DNA from: Negadavirga shengliensis
Lineage (GTDB): Bacteria > Bacteroidota > Bacteroidia > Cytophagales > Cyclobacteriaceae
Direction of reading: 5' to 3'
Assembly: GCF_042652345.1 (NCBI RefSeq)
Contig: NZ_JBHSJJ010000004.1
Coordinates: forward strand, 248,001 to 312,000
DNA length: 64,000 nt
The translations under genes and the position numbers were made by a program. Of the stretch, positions 26,063 through 35,580 are shown piece after piece. The notes under the pieces were generated by a model. The model was given only the letters and a program-made list of their open reading frames with translations. It was not told the DNA's origin and did not search any database. Numbering within the stretch: the stretch's first letter is position 1; every line of letters starts with the position of its first letter.

Positions 26063-26824
26063 CTACTGACCCAGCCATTCTTTCAGGTCGCCTGTCTTTT
26101 CCCTGCTTACCAAAATGTCGTTATCCCCGCTTCCCAGAAGTTTTATCTTTAACCTGCTGTTGGAATAGGCATAGATTTCGGCAATGGATCCAAATGAGGC
26201 AATGTATTGACGGTTGAGCCGGAAAAACTGCTTTGGGTCCAGCATGCTTTCCAGCTGATCCAGCGTAAAATCAAGCACATATTTCCTCTTATCACGGGTT
26301 TGCATAAAAGTTATCTTTTCCGCACTGAAAAAAAAGGCAATGTCCTCTACCGGTACACTTTGTATCTTTTCCCCGAATTTTACCAGAAACCTCCGTTTAT
26401 ATTGGGCGGTTAAGCTTCGCAATACCTCCTGTAGGTGATCATAGTTGGGAAGGATTAGACGGTTTTTGAATTTTAGGATGGCGTGTTCCAATTCTCCGGC
26501 GTCAATGGGTTTAAGCAAATAATCCACGGAGTTGAGCTTAAATGCGCGGATGGCAAATTGGTCGTAAGCAGTGGTAAAGATAAGAGGGGATTTGATACTG
26601 ATGTTTTCGAATATTTCAAAACTTTGGCCATCGGCCAACTCAATGTCACAGAAGATCAGGTCGGGAGCTGCATGGCCTTTCAGCCATTTGAGTGTTGAGG
26701 AGATGCTTTCCAAATGGCTGAAAATCAGGGCCCCGGGAAGTAGCCTGGAAACCATTTGCCTTAGTCTCTCGGCCGCGTGGCGCTCATCTTCTATAATCAA
26801 TAGGGTGAGTTGGTCGTCGGTCAT
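26063..26824 (-). CDS. LytTR-family response regulator
   Basis: The 253-residue protein has an N-terminal receiver domain with acceptor Asp60 (PDLIFCDIELADG), conserved acidic residues near 12-13 and the LLKPID block (Lys near 110). The C-terminal LytTR DNA-binding domain (about 150-250) includes FFRLNRQYIASFGSIAEIY and ends in the usual VSREKTGDLKEWLG. Its start overlaps the stop of the histidine kinase gene by 4 bases (ATGA), a translational coupling typical for LytS/LytR pairs. It probably regulates the upstream TonB receptor/TPR genes or its own operon, which is an inference from position. Confidence 0.9.
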   Translation of the reverse strand: MTDDQLTLLIIEDERHAAERLRQMVSRLLPGALIFSHLESISSTLKWLKGHAAPDLIFCDIELADGQSFEIFENISIKSPLIFTTAYDQFAIRAFKLNSVDYLLKPIDAGELEHAILKFKNRLILPNYDHLQEVLRSLTAQYKRRFLVKFGEKIQSVPVEDIAFFFSAEKITFMQTRDKRKYVLDFTLDQLESMLDPKQFFRLNRQYIASFGSIAEIYAYSNSRLKIKLLGSGDNDILVSREKTGDLKEWLGQ

Positions 26825-27918
26825 AGAAGTGGTTGGATTTTTGAAAAAACATCTGTTTTCAATAAAGGCAATTCCACCAAAAAGATATCGGTGGATTCCC
26901 GGATTGAGGGAGAGACACTGCTAATCAAGGCATATCTTTTGGTAATGTTGTTGAGCCCTATCCCGTTTTTTTCTTTTTTCCCCGTTTTCTTTCGTTGGAG
27001 ATTGTTGCTGATCACCAGGTTTTGACCCTTTATACTGATGGTGATCAGCAAAGGGTTTTCCGTGCTGGCCACGTTGTGTTTGAATGCATTTTCCAACAAC
27101 AGTTGCAGCGACAAGGGCGGTAAATAGAGGTTTCCGGAATGAGGCACAGCTATATGATAATCCATGGCAGTCCCCAACCGGATTTTTTGCAGGCACAGGT
27201 AGCTTTTGGCAAATTCCAACTCCCGGTCCAGGCTCACCAGTTCTTCCCCCTGTATGTCCAGCACATAGCGATAGATCCTGGACAACTGCTGAATAAATTC
27301 GACTGATTTGTCGGCATTTTCATAAACAAGGTGTGACAACACATTGAGTGAATTGAACAGGAAATGGGGGTTTAACTGATCTTTGAGTGACTGGTAGCGA
27401 CTGGCGAGGTTTTCCGATTTGAGCTGTTCCGCTTCAATGGCCGCGTTGCGCCATTCGAACAGCCAGGACCGGGCGGTGAAGAATGCCATGAAGCTCAATC
27501 CCAGTGTCACCGGTAATTGGGTATGTTCTAGCAGAAGCGCCCAGGGGATCGCATCTAATGAAAAATTGCCCTGTACATAGACAAAGATGAAAATAATGAT
27601 GAAACTCGCCACAGCGCAATAAGTGCCATAAACGAGGATTGTTACGGCCAAGCGTTTGATGGGAAACCTGACCCAGGGTATTCTTTTATCCAAAAAACAA
27701 CTGGTGAGATATCCGCCGAAACTCAAAGGCGTTGATATGAGAAAGGAATAGATAAAACTCGGGAAAATGTCAGTTATCCCTTCCCAAGACAAAAAACACC
27801 TGGGACAAAAAAACAACATCAATAAAAAAGCTATCCCGGCATTAAGTAACAGGAAATGAGGTGCCGACCGCCAAATGCTGTCTTTGTCTATGTCTGATGG
27901 GATAGGTCTCGCTCTCAT
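26821..27918 (-). CDS. LytS-type sensor histidine kinase
   Basis: The 365-residue protein has four probable membrane helices in the first 150 residues. A cytoplasmic His_kinase (PF06580) domain follows, with phospho-acceptor His185 in QLNPHFLFNSLN. The C-terminal ATPase part has LPPLSLQLLLENAFKHN and GIGLNNITKRY. The short, helix-only sensor part has no recognised periplasmic ligand domain, so the signal may be membrane-borne. It is transcribed with the LytTR regulator (4-base overlap) and lies 74 bases downstream of the TPR gene on the same strand. Confidence 0.9.
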   Translation of the reverse strand: MRARPIPSDIDKDSIWRSAPHFLLLNAGIAFLLMLFFCPRCFLSWEGITDIFPSFIYSFLISTPLSFGGYLTSCFLDKRIPWVRFPIKRLAVTILVYGTYCAVASFIIIFIFVYVQGNFSLDAIPWALLLEHTQLPVTLGLSFMAFFTARSWLFEWRNAAIEAEQLKSENLASRYQSLKDQLNPHFLFNSLNVLSHLVYENADKSVEFIQQLSRIYRYVLDIQGEELVSLDRELEFAKSYLCLQKIRLGTAMDYHIAVPHSGNLYLPPLSLQLLLENAFKHNVASTENPLLITISIKGQNLVISNNLQRKKTGKKEKNGIGLNNITKRYALISSVSPSIRESTDIFLVELPLLKTDVFSKIQPLL

Positions 27919-27992
27919 TTTATTTACCGCTGGAAAAGGATTAAATTATACATATTCACCGGATAATCAAACAGAAGGGCTTGCTTTTAACA

Positions 27993-28655
27993 TCATGGAG
28001 CGTTTTCACAAGCTCCTACCAACTGTTCTATCATTTCTTTCCCCCAACGGGGCTCCAACATATTGTTTCTATTTTTTGCCTTCTCCTGGTTAAATAGTTC
28101 CGAACTTGTTTTTGCCAGCTTACAGGCTTTTTCCGTGCTTTGACCAAAGAACTGTGAGGTGCCGTATTCCATCTGGGCCAACAGGATAAGTGCCCTGGGA
28201 TTATTGGGGTTCAGTGCTGCTGCTTTTTCAAGTGTTTGTAAAGTGATGGCTCCCATATCTGCCCCTCTTGATTGGGGATCAGCGCTTAATTCTCCCATCA
28301 GGACAAATCCCTTTAACGCCATGATTTCCGAATTTCCGGATGACAGTCCGGCTGCTCTGTCCACCAGCCTTTTTGCCTCTGCAAAATACTTGTCTTTTGC
28401 TTCCAACCCCCCGTTGGTCATGAAGCCCATGTAGGTATATGCCAGGCTGCTGTAATACAAGGGGTGCCATTCGTTGGGATGAATGCCCTGAATGCGGGCA
28501 AATGCATTGGCGCAGCGCTGCAGGTCTTCTATGGTGGCCGCCTTTTCCAGCCGTGCTATTTCTGAGGACATGGCCTGGATATAGGTTTCATTGGAAGCTT
28601 TGATGACCAGTGAAATCAAGATCAATAAAAGGATGAGGATAAGGTACTTTTTCAT
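27993..28655 (-). CDS. Small exported TPR-type protein
   Basis: The chosen ATG at 28655 gives 220 residues beginning with a membrane segment or signal (KKYLILILLLILISLVI). The longer frame at 28667 adds four residues only. The rest is helical with repeat-like pairs (AFARIQGIHPNEWHPLYYSSLAYTY, ALKGFVLMGELSADP, ALNPNNPRALILLAQMEYG) that resemble degenerate TPR units. It directly follows the TonB receptor gene, 12 bases after that stop, so it likely forms a receptor-accessory pair in the envelope. I recognise no named family. Confidence 0.65.
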   Translation of the reverse strand: MKKYLILILLLILISLVIKASNETYIQAMSSEIARLEKAATIEDLQRCANAFARIQGIHPNEWHPLYYSSLAYTYMGFMTNGGLEAKDKYFAEAKRLVDRAAGLSSGNSEIMALKGFVLMGELSADPQSRGADMGAITLQTLEKAAALNPNNPRALILLAQMEYGTSQFFGQSTEKACKLAKTSSELFNQEKAKNRNNMLEPRWGKEMIEQLVGACENAP

Positions 28656-28667
28656 GGCTATATACAT

Positions 28668-30815
28668 TTAAAGGTTATTTAATTGATTGGCTGATTTGTC
28701 TTTGGAAAGGGTGAGGAAAATACCTAAGAACAAAAAGCGGGGGGCTTGGAGTCCGACCGGAATGTTTTCGTATTTTCCGGAGGCATTTTTTTCGGCAGCA
28801 AACTGGTATCCGAATATATTTTCCCGTCCCAGCACATTGTTGCTGGCCAGGTGGATGATCAGACTGGGCTTGACAAGGTAGCTCCAGGAGAGACTGAGGT
28901 CTTGAAAACCCCTTGTCTTTGCATTCATCTCTCCGGGATGATTGGGATCTGTATAAGGGTAACCATCATTGATGATGAAAGAGGCACTGAGCTGGGATCG
29001 GAGCATGTTGACAAAATGCTTGATCACAACGGAGCCATTATGTCGTGGCGCAAAACCCGGCTGGACTTTTTCGGAATATCCCGCAAATTTTCTCCGGCTG
29101 TCTATAAAGCTGTAGGTAATCCAGAAGTCCGTGTTTTTGAAGGTTTTCCGGTCGCGGTAAAAGAAGTCGAATCCCCGTGCCTGCCCCTCTCCATCCTGGC
29201 CGATGTGGGTATAGAAAAATGGCTGACCTCGGAATGTTAGTAATTTGTAATAGTTTTTGTAAAAAGCCTCAGCTCTGAATGTTATCCCGTTTTTATCCAA
29301 TAAATAATTGACAATAAGGTGGTTGGATTGTGAATTTTGAAGTTGGGGTTGTAGTATCCGGAACTCCGGTTCCGGTGATTGGCTGAATTTGCCGGCCGCC
29401 AGCGAGAGCTGGCCCTGGTGCCCAAACCTGTATGCCAGCGAGGCTCTCGGGTCAAGCCAGGCTTGTCCGGCTTGACTGCTGTATCCTGACCGCAGTCCCC
29501 CCCGGAATATCCATTGCTTGCTGATATAATAATCGGCCTCGGTAAAAAAGTTGCTATGATGATCGATCAGTTTGCCTTGTAAGCGTTCTGAAATGAAATT
29601 CTGTCGAAGGCTGAAAAGGTAATGTTCTAATCCTGATTTGAGAGAGAAGCTGTCCGAGAGGCCTTTAACACCCACCACTTTCACATGTCCAACCTGGTTA
29701 ATATGGTGTACGTCTTGCTGATCCAAACCCAGTTTGTCCACGTTACGCGAGTATGAAATGCCGCCATACAGGTCCCATTCCTTGGAAAAAGCCTGTTTGA
29801 AAGTTGATTGGGCAAATGTATAGTTGTTCTGAAGCCGGATCAAGGCTCCTCTTTCCTGTACCCCCGGGGAGGGTTGCCAGATTTGCATGCCACTGGATTC
29901 TTTGCGCAAATAGGCCTTGATCATCCCGCTCTTGCCCCAGCGTTGTTTTGCGGCCACTTCGGCGTCCCAGCCGCTTGGAGCCCTCTCCCAATCAAAATTT
30001 TGCCGGACAAGGGCCTGATAGGGAGAGAGGTCAAAATAATTGGAAGTCGCTGTAATGCTGTTTTTCTCACCGACCAGGGTTTGGGTAAACCCACCGCCTA
30101 CCGACATAAGACTGATGTCTCCCTGGTTGCGCAGGGGAATGTCGCTGGTGGACAAGGACAGCGCTGAAGAAAGGGCATGTCCGTACTCCACGGAATAACC
30201 TCCTGTGCTGAAAAAAGAGCCTTTGAAAAGGTTTGGGTTGAAACGGGTGCGTGTGGGCACGTTGGCGGCAGTGGTACCGAAAGCATTGCCCACTTTCATA
30301 CCGTCGATGAAAATGGCTGTTTCGCTGGCATCACCGCCGCGGACGAACAGCCGGCCGTCATTTCCCACGGCCGCGGTACCCGGTAGGGTTTGAAATGCCC
30401 CGGCGATGTCTCCCATGGCACCCGGTACCGTGACAATGTCAATAGGACGCAATACCACGGCCTTTTTCTCGTCTGAAGCTCCCATGGCGCCGGCGGAAAT
30501 GGCGACGGCATTCATCTCACCGATCGCTTCTTTCAGGACCACATTGATGTCATAACTGCTTCCGGACAATGTAACGGGGATTTCACGAGACCTGTAGCCC
30601 ATGGATTGGAATACCAGTATATGTTGTCCGTTCAGTTCGGTTTGCAGAACGTAACTGCCATCTGTTTCCGAAGAAGTGCCCTCATAGGTGCCTTGAAGGT
30701 AAATGTTGGCCCCTGGCACGGGATTTCCATCCGGGCCTTGGACAACACCCTTAACGGTGGTTTGCGCCCAAACCTGGATATGGAAAATCAGGAAGAATGA
30801 GGTGAGGAGCTTCAT
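28668..30815 (-). CDS. TonB-dependent receptor with carboxypeptidase-like N-terminal domain
   Basis: The 715-residue protein has a signal peptide (ending at about IQVWAQ). A carboxypeptidase regulatory-like beta domain follows (TTVKGVVQGPDGNPVPGANIYLQG), then the plug (about 120-230) with FVRGGDASETAIFIDGMKV, then a beta barrel ending in LGIFLTLSK. It takes up a siderophore, metal, vitamin or oligosaccharide through TonB. No SusD partner is present. It is followed by a TPR protein and then the LytS/LytTR pair on the same strand. That arrangement suggests a signalling link, but the substrate is unknown. Confidence 0.85.
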   Translation of the reverse strand: MKLLTSFFLIFHIQVWAQTTVKGVVQGPDGNPVPGANIYLQGTYEGTSSETDGSYVLQTELNGQHILVFQSMGYRSREIPVTLSGSSYDINVVLKEAIGEMNAVAISAGAMGASDEKKAVVLRPIDIVTVPGAMGDIAGAFQTLPGTAAVGNDGRLFVRGGDASETAIFIDGMKVGNAFGTTAANVPTRTRFNPNLFKGSFFSTGGYSVEYGHALSSALSLSTSDIPLRNQGDISLMSVGGGFTQTLVGEKNSITATSNYFDLSPYQALVRQNFDWERAPSGWDAEVAAKQRWGKSGMIKAYLRKESSGMQIWQPSPGVQERGALIRLQNNYTFAQSTFKQAFSKEWDLYGGISYSRNVDKLGLDQQDVHHINQVGHVKVVGVKGLSDSFSLKSGLEHYLFSLRQNFISERLQGKLIDHHSNFFTEADYYISKQWIFRGGLRSGYSSQAGQAWLDPRASLAYRFGHQGQLSLAAGKFSQSPEPEFRILQPQLQNSQSNHLIVNYLLDKNGITFRAEAFYKNYYKLLTFRGQPFFYTHIGQDGEGQARGFDFFYRDRKTFKNTDFWITYSFIDSRRKFAGYSEKVQPGFAPRHNGSVVIKHFVNMLRSQLSASFIINDGYPYTDPNHPGEMNAKTRGFQDLSLSWSYLVKPSLIIHLASNNVLGRENIFGYQFAAEKNASGKYENIPVGLQAPRFLFLGIFLTLSKDKSANQLNNL

Positions 30816-30925
30816 GAGTTTGGCCTTTGTTTCAAAATTCAGCAGAAAGACCTGGGCATGAAATTAAACCTGACCGAACCGTAGTTTTTTAAGGATGGAG
30901 TGTGGACATAAGTGGACCAATTGGG

Positions 30926-31954
30926 TCAGCATTTGTCAATTATTTTCATCATTGTTCTGAATACCAGGCTGGGGTTGGCAGTTTGGTTAACGGTACCGGT
31001 GATATAAATCGATTTTTCCGGAACATAAAAGGCGATTGAGCCTACTGATCCGCAATGCCCGATGATTTTGGGTACCGCTTTGAAGGGCGACAATATCCTG
31101 GGGATATAAAACCGCTGTAGCCCTATTCCATATTTAAATGGGAAGAAAACATTGTTCCATACCTCAAGCTCAGCGAGTTGCTCCTTTGCGTAAAACTTTC
31201 CTGAAAAATAAGCTTCAAGAAAGCGTCGAAGGTCTTTGGCTGAACTGGCTACATCATGATGGGTCGAACCAAAGTATTTGTCAAGTGGAACGGTATTTTG
31301 TTTATTGTACACGGGCATATAAGACGTCCCCGATTTTGAAGGCAATACCTCTGTGTCCTGCATGTCCAGTTCCCGGAACATCTCCGTATAAAGTTCGTCT
31401 ATGGGTTTTCCCTGTATTTGTTGTAAAATTTCGTCGAGCAACCTAAAGTTGGTTTCTCCATAGCTGGCCTTACCCGGGGTTCCGGGAGCAAATTTGGGTT
31501 TCATTTTTTTGACCTCCGATACCACTTTGCCGACGGGCCAGGCCTGGTCTTCTCCCCGAAGGATAAAATCCATGTTCTTTTTGCCATCCGGTCTTTTATC
31601 TATCAAATAGCATGGCAATCCGGAAGTATGGGACAAGAGGTGTTGAACGGTTATCTCACCCGAAAAGTCCCTTCCATTGATGGTGACCAGGTCTTTCCAA
31701 AAGATTTGCGGCAGGTATTGAGTGATTTTATTGGACAGCTGAAGTCTGTTTTCCGTCACTAACCGGAGTGTCAGGGCGGATGTGAAGAGCTTGTTGATGC
31801 TGGCAATATAAAACCTGCTGTCAGGTTTCAAGTTACCACAGGCAGACGTAGAATCGATTTGTCTTTCCCGGGAATAAAGATGAAATACCGCGCCGTGGAT
31901 CAGCTTGTTTTTGCAGACGTTGCCGGTAATAGATTCAAGAATGGTGGTGGTCAT
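30926..31954 (-). CDS. Beta-lactamase-family serine hydrolase
   Basis: The ATG at 31954 gives 342 residues and starts just before the conserved domain; a longer frame from 32131 would run through the terminator hairpin at 32049-32085. The SxxK motif is S52-I-N-K55 within RFYIASINKLFTSAL. The later ASYGETNFRLL occupies the YxN position, with Glu instead of Asn. The family covers class C beta-lactamases, esterases and D-aminopeptidases. No signal peptide is visible at this start, so an intracellular esterase or peptidase role is as likely as antibiotic hydrolysis. There are no co-directional close partners. Confidence 0.75.
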   Translation of the reverse strand: MTTTILESITGNVCKNKLIHGAVFHLYSRERQIDSTSACGNLKPDSRFYIASINKLFTSALTLRLVTENRLQLSNKITQYLPQIFWKDLVTINGRDFSGEITVQHLLSHTSGLPCYLIDKRPDGKKNMDFILRGEDQAWPVGKVVSEVKKMKPKFAPGTPGKASYGETNFRLLDEILQQIQGKPIDELYTEMFRELDMQDTEVLPSKSGTSYMPVYNKQNTVPLDKYFGSTHHDVASSAKDLRRFLEAYFSGKFYAKEQLAELEVWNNVFFPFKYGIGLQRFYIPRILSPFKAVPKIIGHCGSVGSIAFYVPEKSIYITGTVNQTANPSLVFRTMMKIIDKC

Positions 31955-32048
31955 GTATAAATGGTGATCAAGTGCCTTGTCAGGACTTAAAATTACAAAA
32001 TTTCCTTGATCTCCAAACAGCATATGGTTTCGCGGCAAGACAAACGAA

Positions 32049-32085
32049 AAAAGCTTCCGAAAATAAGTTGTCTCCGGAAGCTTTT
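32049..32085 (-). terminator. Intrinsic terminator after the SpoIIAA-like gene
   Basis: Perfect 11-base arms AAAAGCTTCCG (32049-32059) and CGGAAGCTTTT (32075-32085) are followed on the minus strand by a run of Ts (from the As at 32047-32052). It lies about 30 bases past the stop of the gene at 32116-32487. Confidence 0.8.
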
Positions 32086-32115
32086 GCCTGTATAAAAACG
32101 AATCAGGTTGATTTT

Positions 32116-32487
32116 TTAATCTACCACCCACTTTTTTGCTTCCGGGCTTTTTTCAAACGCGAAAGATTTAAGCTCTATTCCGGGAACAAATGTATAGGAG
32201 ATTTCAGCCAATTTCTGTACCCAATTTTTATCGGTGACCAACGCCACCTTGTCTACTTTTTCGGTTATCTCCTTCATGTTTTCCAGCCCGAATTTGAGAT
32301 CTTGCCAGACGGCTTTGGGCTCTACACCGTCGATGCTGTGTAATTCCATATAGATATTGAACTTATCCCGTCTTTTCATTTCAGGTAAGAATTCAGAAAG
32401 CGATTGATAAAAGGCCTTTTCATCAAATTTCCCATCCCATTTGTAGGCAGTGACATGATCATTTTGAAAATCGATTTTGCTTAACAT
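32116..32487 (-). CDS. SpoIIAA-like STAS-fold protein
   Basis: The 123-residue protein matches the SpoIIAA-like family (PF11964) by length and pattern: a strand with HVTAYKWDGKFDE, a central IYMELHSIDGVEPKAVWQDL, then VDKVALVTDKNWVQKLAEI and a C-terminal FEKSPEAKKWV. These small STAS-fold proteins are common in marine and soil bacteria. Their role is not established, although a lipid-binding or regulatory function has been proposed. It is monocistronic with a clear terminator downstream. Confidence 0.8.
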   Translation of the reverse strand: MLSKIDFQNDHVTAYKWDGKFDEKAFYQSLSEFLPEMKRRDKFNIYMELHSIDGVEPKAVWQDLKFGLENMKEITEKVDKVALVTDKNWVQKLAEISYTFVPGIELKSFAFEKSPEAKKWVVD

Positions 32488-32686
32488 AGTAATAAAATTT
32501 TAGTGGTTAAATATTTTGAGAACGAGGTTAACCATCAATTCAATAATCATGCAAAGCATACTATATGAATTGATAAATTAAATGAAAAGGATGGGGGAAA
32601 TCTTGGTTGTCCAGCTTCTTTCTTTACAATTGTTAATGTTCCTTTTCACTATACGGTTTTATGTTTGTTATAAAAAATTGCCTATT

Positions 32687-33127
32687 ATGAAAATTAGAAC
32701 AGAAATCATCATCAATGCCTCTAAGGAAAAAGTCTGGGAGATATTGACAGACCTTGAAAGTTATCCTCAATGGAATCCCTTCATCATAAAAAGTGAAGGA
32801 AAGGTGGTTCAGGGAACCCGCCTGAAGAATACCTTGAAAAACGGTGAAGGCTCCATGGTTTTTAGACCCCGCGTGTTACAGGTAGATCCCAACCGGTATT
32901 TTGAGTGGCTGGGCAGTTTGTGGTTCAAGGGGCTTTTTGATGGACACCATTATTTTGAAATCCAGCCTGTTAAAGACAACCAGGTAAAACTGATCCATGG
33001 AGAAAACTTTTCGGGTATACTCAAGGGGCCTATCCTCAAAAAAATCGGGCATCAGACCCGAGAGAACTTCGTCAAAATGAACATCGCCCTGAAGGATTTG
33101 GCGGAAAGGGCTGATATCGAGGTTTAG
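32687..33127 (+). CDS. SRPBCC (START-like) domain protein
   Basis: The ATG at 32687 starts MKIRTEIIINASKEKVWEIL, the typical first strand and helix of the polyketide cyclase/dehydrase SRPBCC fold, and gives 146 residues. The longer frame from 32582 adds a hydrophobic leader that is unusual for the family. The WNPFIIKSEGKV block and the long C-terminal helix (about 115-140) complete the fold. Members bind hydrophobic ligands in a deep cavity; this one's ligand is unknown. It stands alone, divergent from the SpoIIAA-like gene. Confidence 0.8.
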   Translation: MKIRTEIIINASKEKVWEILTDLESYPQWNPFIIKSEGKVVQGTRLKNTLKNGEGSMVFRPRVLQVDPNRYFEWLGSLWFKGLFDGHHYFEIQPVKDNQVKLIHGENFSGILKGPILKKIGHQTRENFVKMNIALKDLAERADIEV

Positions 33128-33265
33128 ATAGCACCCAGCGGCCGGTTTTTGTCATCCGGGCTGGCTTGTAACTTAGCTTCCATTGATAAAATATTGTAGT
33201 TGCCTTTGTTGGGGGAACACAAAGTTTCGTAGATTGGGGATTTAAGTTACCAGACAACACTGACC

Positions 33266-34501
33266 ATGTCCAACGAAAAACCGGCCATACTGATCATCGG
33301 ATGTTTTGATACCAAAGGAGAGGTTTTTGCACATCTTAGGAATGAGATATTAAAAAAAGGGGACAGGATTCTGATGGTCAACGCGGGAGTTTTGGGATCC
33401 ACCACATTATTTCCGGTTGATGTGGAAGCAGATTTGCTGGCAAAAAAGGGCGGAACGTCCCTTCAGGATTTGAGAAACAAGAATGACCGGGCCCTGGCAC
33501 TCAGCGTTATGGCGGATGGTGCGGCGGTTTTGCTGCATGAATTGTACCGGAAAGGAAGCATCAAAGCCGCCATCGGAATGGGAGGCGGGGGCGGAACCTA
33601 TCTTGCTTTAACCGCCATGCAAAATCTACCCTTAGGTTTTCCCAAGCTTTGTGTGTCCACTTTGGCTACCCGTGATGTATCCGGTTTGGTTGGAATGAAG
33701 GACATTGTATTGATGCCTTCCGTAGTAGATGTTGCAGGAATGAACAGCATCATCCAGCCCATCATTGACCAAGCTGCAGCGGCCATTACCGCCATGGCCG
33801 GTACCGAGTCCATTTCCAAATCCCCCAAAAAAGGAAGTATCGCCATCAGCATGTTTGGCAACACCACGGCTTGTGTAAACCGCTGCACGGAGCTGCTCCA
33901 GAATAAGGGTTATGAAGTGATGGCTTTTCATGCCAACGGTGTGGGGGGCAAGGCCATGGAGGCCCTCGTGTTGGAAGGCTGTTTTGACGCGGTTTTGGAC
34001 CTGACCACCACGGAATTGGCGGATGAACTTTGTGGGGGAATATTGACAGCCGGGCCCAGACGTTTGGAGGCAGCAGTTGCCATGAGATTACCATTGGTGG
34101 TGGCTCCCGGCTGTCTGGATATGGTTAATTTTGGCACTCCGGATTCCGTGCCAAAAGGGTATAAGTCCAGACATCTGTACAGCTGGGCGCCGGATGTGAC
34201 CCTTATGCGGACCAATGAAGAGGAAAACAGGCAATTGGGTCAAATAATAGCGGACAAACTCAATCAGGCTATTGCGCCGGTAAAACTCCTTTGGCCCCAT
34301 AAAGGTTTTTCGCAATTGGATGCACCAGGAGGAAGATTTTACCGGCCGGATGTCAATGATGCCCTGTTGGTTTCATTAAAAAACCACCTGAGAAAAGATA
34401 TCCCCGTGGAGCAATTGGATGTCAATATCAATGAGCCCCCTTTTGCTGATGCGGCTGTGACAGCGCTCTTGTATCTGTTGAAAAAAATAGGGCAGGAGTA
34501 G
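33266..34501 (+). CDS. Tm-1-like/UPF0261 family protein
   Basis: The 411-residue protein matches the UPF0261 (Tm-1-like ATP-binding) family. It starts IIGCFDTKGEVFAHL, has the glycine-rich IGMGGGGGTYLAL near 110 and the Cys-containing GNTTACVNRCTELL near 200. In plants this domain is fused to a TIM-barrel domain as in tomato Tm-1, the tobamovirus resistance protein. Here the second domain is the next gene, 96 bases downstream. The bacterial reaction is not established. It is followed by the TIM-barrel and an AAC(3)-like acetyltransferase, suggesting a three-gene unit. Confidence 0.88.
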   Translation: MSNEKPAILIIGCFDTKGEVFAHLRNEILKKGDRILMVNAGVLGSTTLFPVDVEADLLAKKGGTSLQDLRNKNDRALALSVMADGAAVLLHELYRKGSIKAAIGMGGGGGTYLALTAMQNLPLGFPKLCVSTLATRDVSGLVGMKDIVLMPSVVDVAGMNSIIQPIIDQAAAAITAMAGTESISKSPKKGSIAISMFGNTTACVNRCTELLQNKGYEVMAFHANGVGGKAMEALVLEGCFDAVLDLTTTELADELCGGILTAGPRRLEAAVAMRLPLVVAPGCLDMVNFGTPDSVPKGYKSRHLYSWAPDVTLMRTNEEENRQLGQIIADKLNQAIAPVKLLWPHKGFSQLDAPGGRFYRPDVNDALLVSLKNHLRKDIPVEQLDVNINEPPFADAAVTALLYLLKKIGQE

Positions 34502-34597
34502 GCTGCACTGCTAACCGGATCCCGTTTTTTCTTGAATACCTATTCTTTATAAGGTATCTTGCTTTTTTTATTTTAAAATCTAAATTCAGAACACATT

Positions 34598-35464
34598 ATG
34601 CCAAATCCATGGACAGGAAAAGGCAATCCTTATAGCCGCCAGGAGGTGAGGGATCGTCTAAGAAATACTTTGCAGAACAGGAAAGCCATCATAGCAGCAG
34701 GTGCCGGCACGGGCATCAGTGCAAAATTTATAGAAAAAGGCGGCGCCGATCTGATCATCATCTATAATTCCGGCCGTTTCAGGATGTCAGGACATGGTTC
34801 CACGGCGGGCCTTATGGCCTATGGCGATGCCAATGCCGTAGCCATGGAGATAGGTGAATTTGAAGTGTTGCCGGTGGTGGAGGAAGTTCCCGTGATATGC
34901 GGGGTGCATGGATCCGATCCGAGAAGAAGGATATGGCACCACCTTCTCAAGGTAAAGGACATGGGTTTTTCGGGGATCAACAACTTCCCCACCCATTCGA
35001 TTGTAGACGGCAATTTCAGGCAGATTCTGGAGGAAACGGGTATGGGCTTCGAAAAGGAGGTGGAAATGATCAGGATTGCCAATAAAATGGATCTGTTTTC
35101 CATCGTTTATGTGGCCAAACCGGAAGAGGCGATGCAAATGGCTGAAGCGGGGGCGGATGCCATCATTTCCCATGTGGGCACTACGGTGGGCGGGTCCGTA
35201 GGGGTAAAAGGAGCGACCTGCACCATGGAAGAGGCCATTGAGCGCACCCAGGACATCATTGATGCTTGTAAGGACATCAATCCGGACCTGTTTTTCCTGG
35301 CCCACGGCGGACCTATCAACACCCCCGATGATGTCCGGGAAGTTCTCAGGCATACGCCGGCGCATGGATTTGTGGGTGCATCCTCCCTGGAAAGGATGGG
35401 GGTGGAGCAATCCCTGACTGACCTGACAAAAGCATTTAAAAGCATTGGGGTAGGAGGGGCCTGA
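34598..35464 (+). CDS. Phosphoenolpyruvate hydrolase-like TIM-barrel protein (Tm-1 C-terminal domain homologue)
   Basis: The 288-residue protein matches the PEP_hydrolase/TIM-barrel signal transduction family (PF09370), with ADLIIIYNSGRFRMSGHGS near 50-66, the central VICGVHGSDPRR and MADAGADAIISHVGTT-like block near 185-200 (MAEAGADAIISHVG). The family has been annotated as phosphoenolpyruvate hydrolase-like, but the true substrate is unclear. It is the second half of the split Tm-1 arrangement, directly behind the UPF0261 gene. The spacing of 96 bases includes a short inverted repeat ATACCT/AGGTAT (34536-34541/34552-34557). Confidence 0.88.
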   Translation: MPNPWTGKGNPYSRQEVRDRLRNTLQNRKAIIAAGAGTGISAKFIEKGGADLIIIYNSGRFRMSGHGSTAGLMAYGDANAVAMEIGEFEVLPVVEEVPVICGVHGSDPRRRIWHHLLKVKDMGFSGINNFPTHSIVDGNFRQILEETGMGFEKEVEMIRIANKMDLFSIVYVAKPEEAMQMAEAGADAIISHVGTTVGGSVGVKGATCTMEEAIERTQDIIDACKDINPDLFFLAHGGPINTPDDVREVLRHTPAHGFVGASSLERMGVEQSLTDLTKAFKSIGVGGA

Positions 35465-35580
35465 GTTGCTCGCAAATACCCTTGGCTAACACAGACTTTT
35501 GTCTTTAAAGAAATAGCCTAAGGCCATTCATAAAAATTGGGGGTTTTGATGTATCGTTTTTTTGATAAAGTAATGATGTA

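Noticed and set aside
31955..32131. Longer start of the serine hydrolase
   Set aside because: It would put the terminator hairpin at 32049-32085 inside the coding sequence; the ATG at 31954 precedes the conserved domain.
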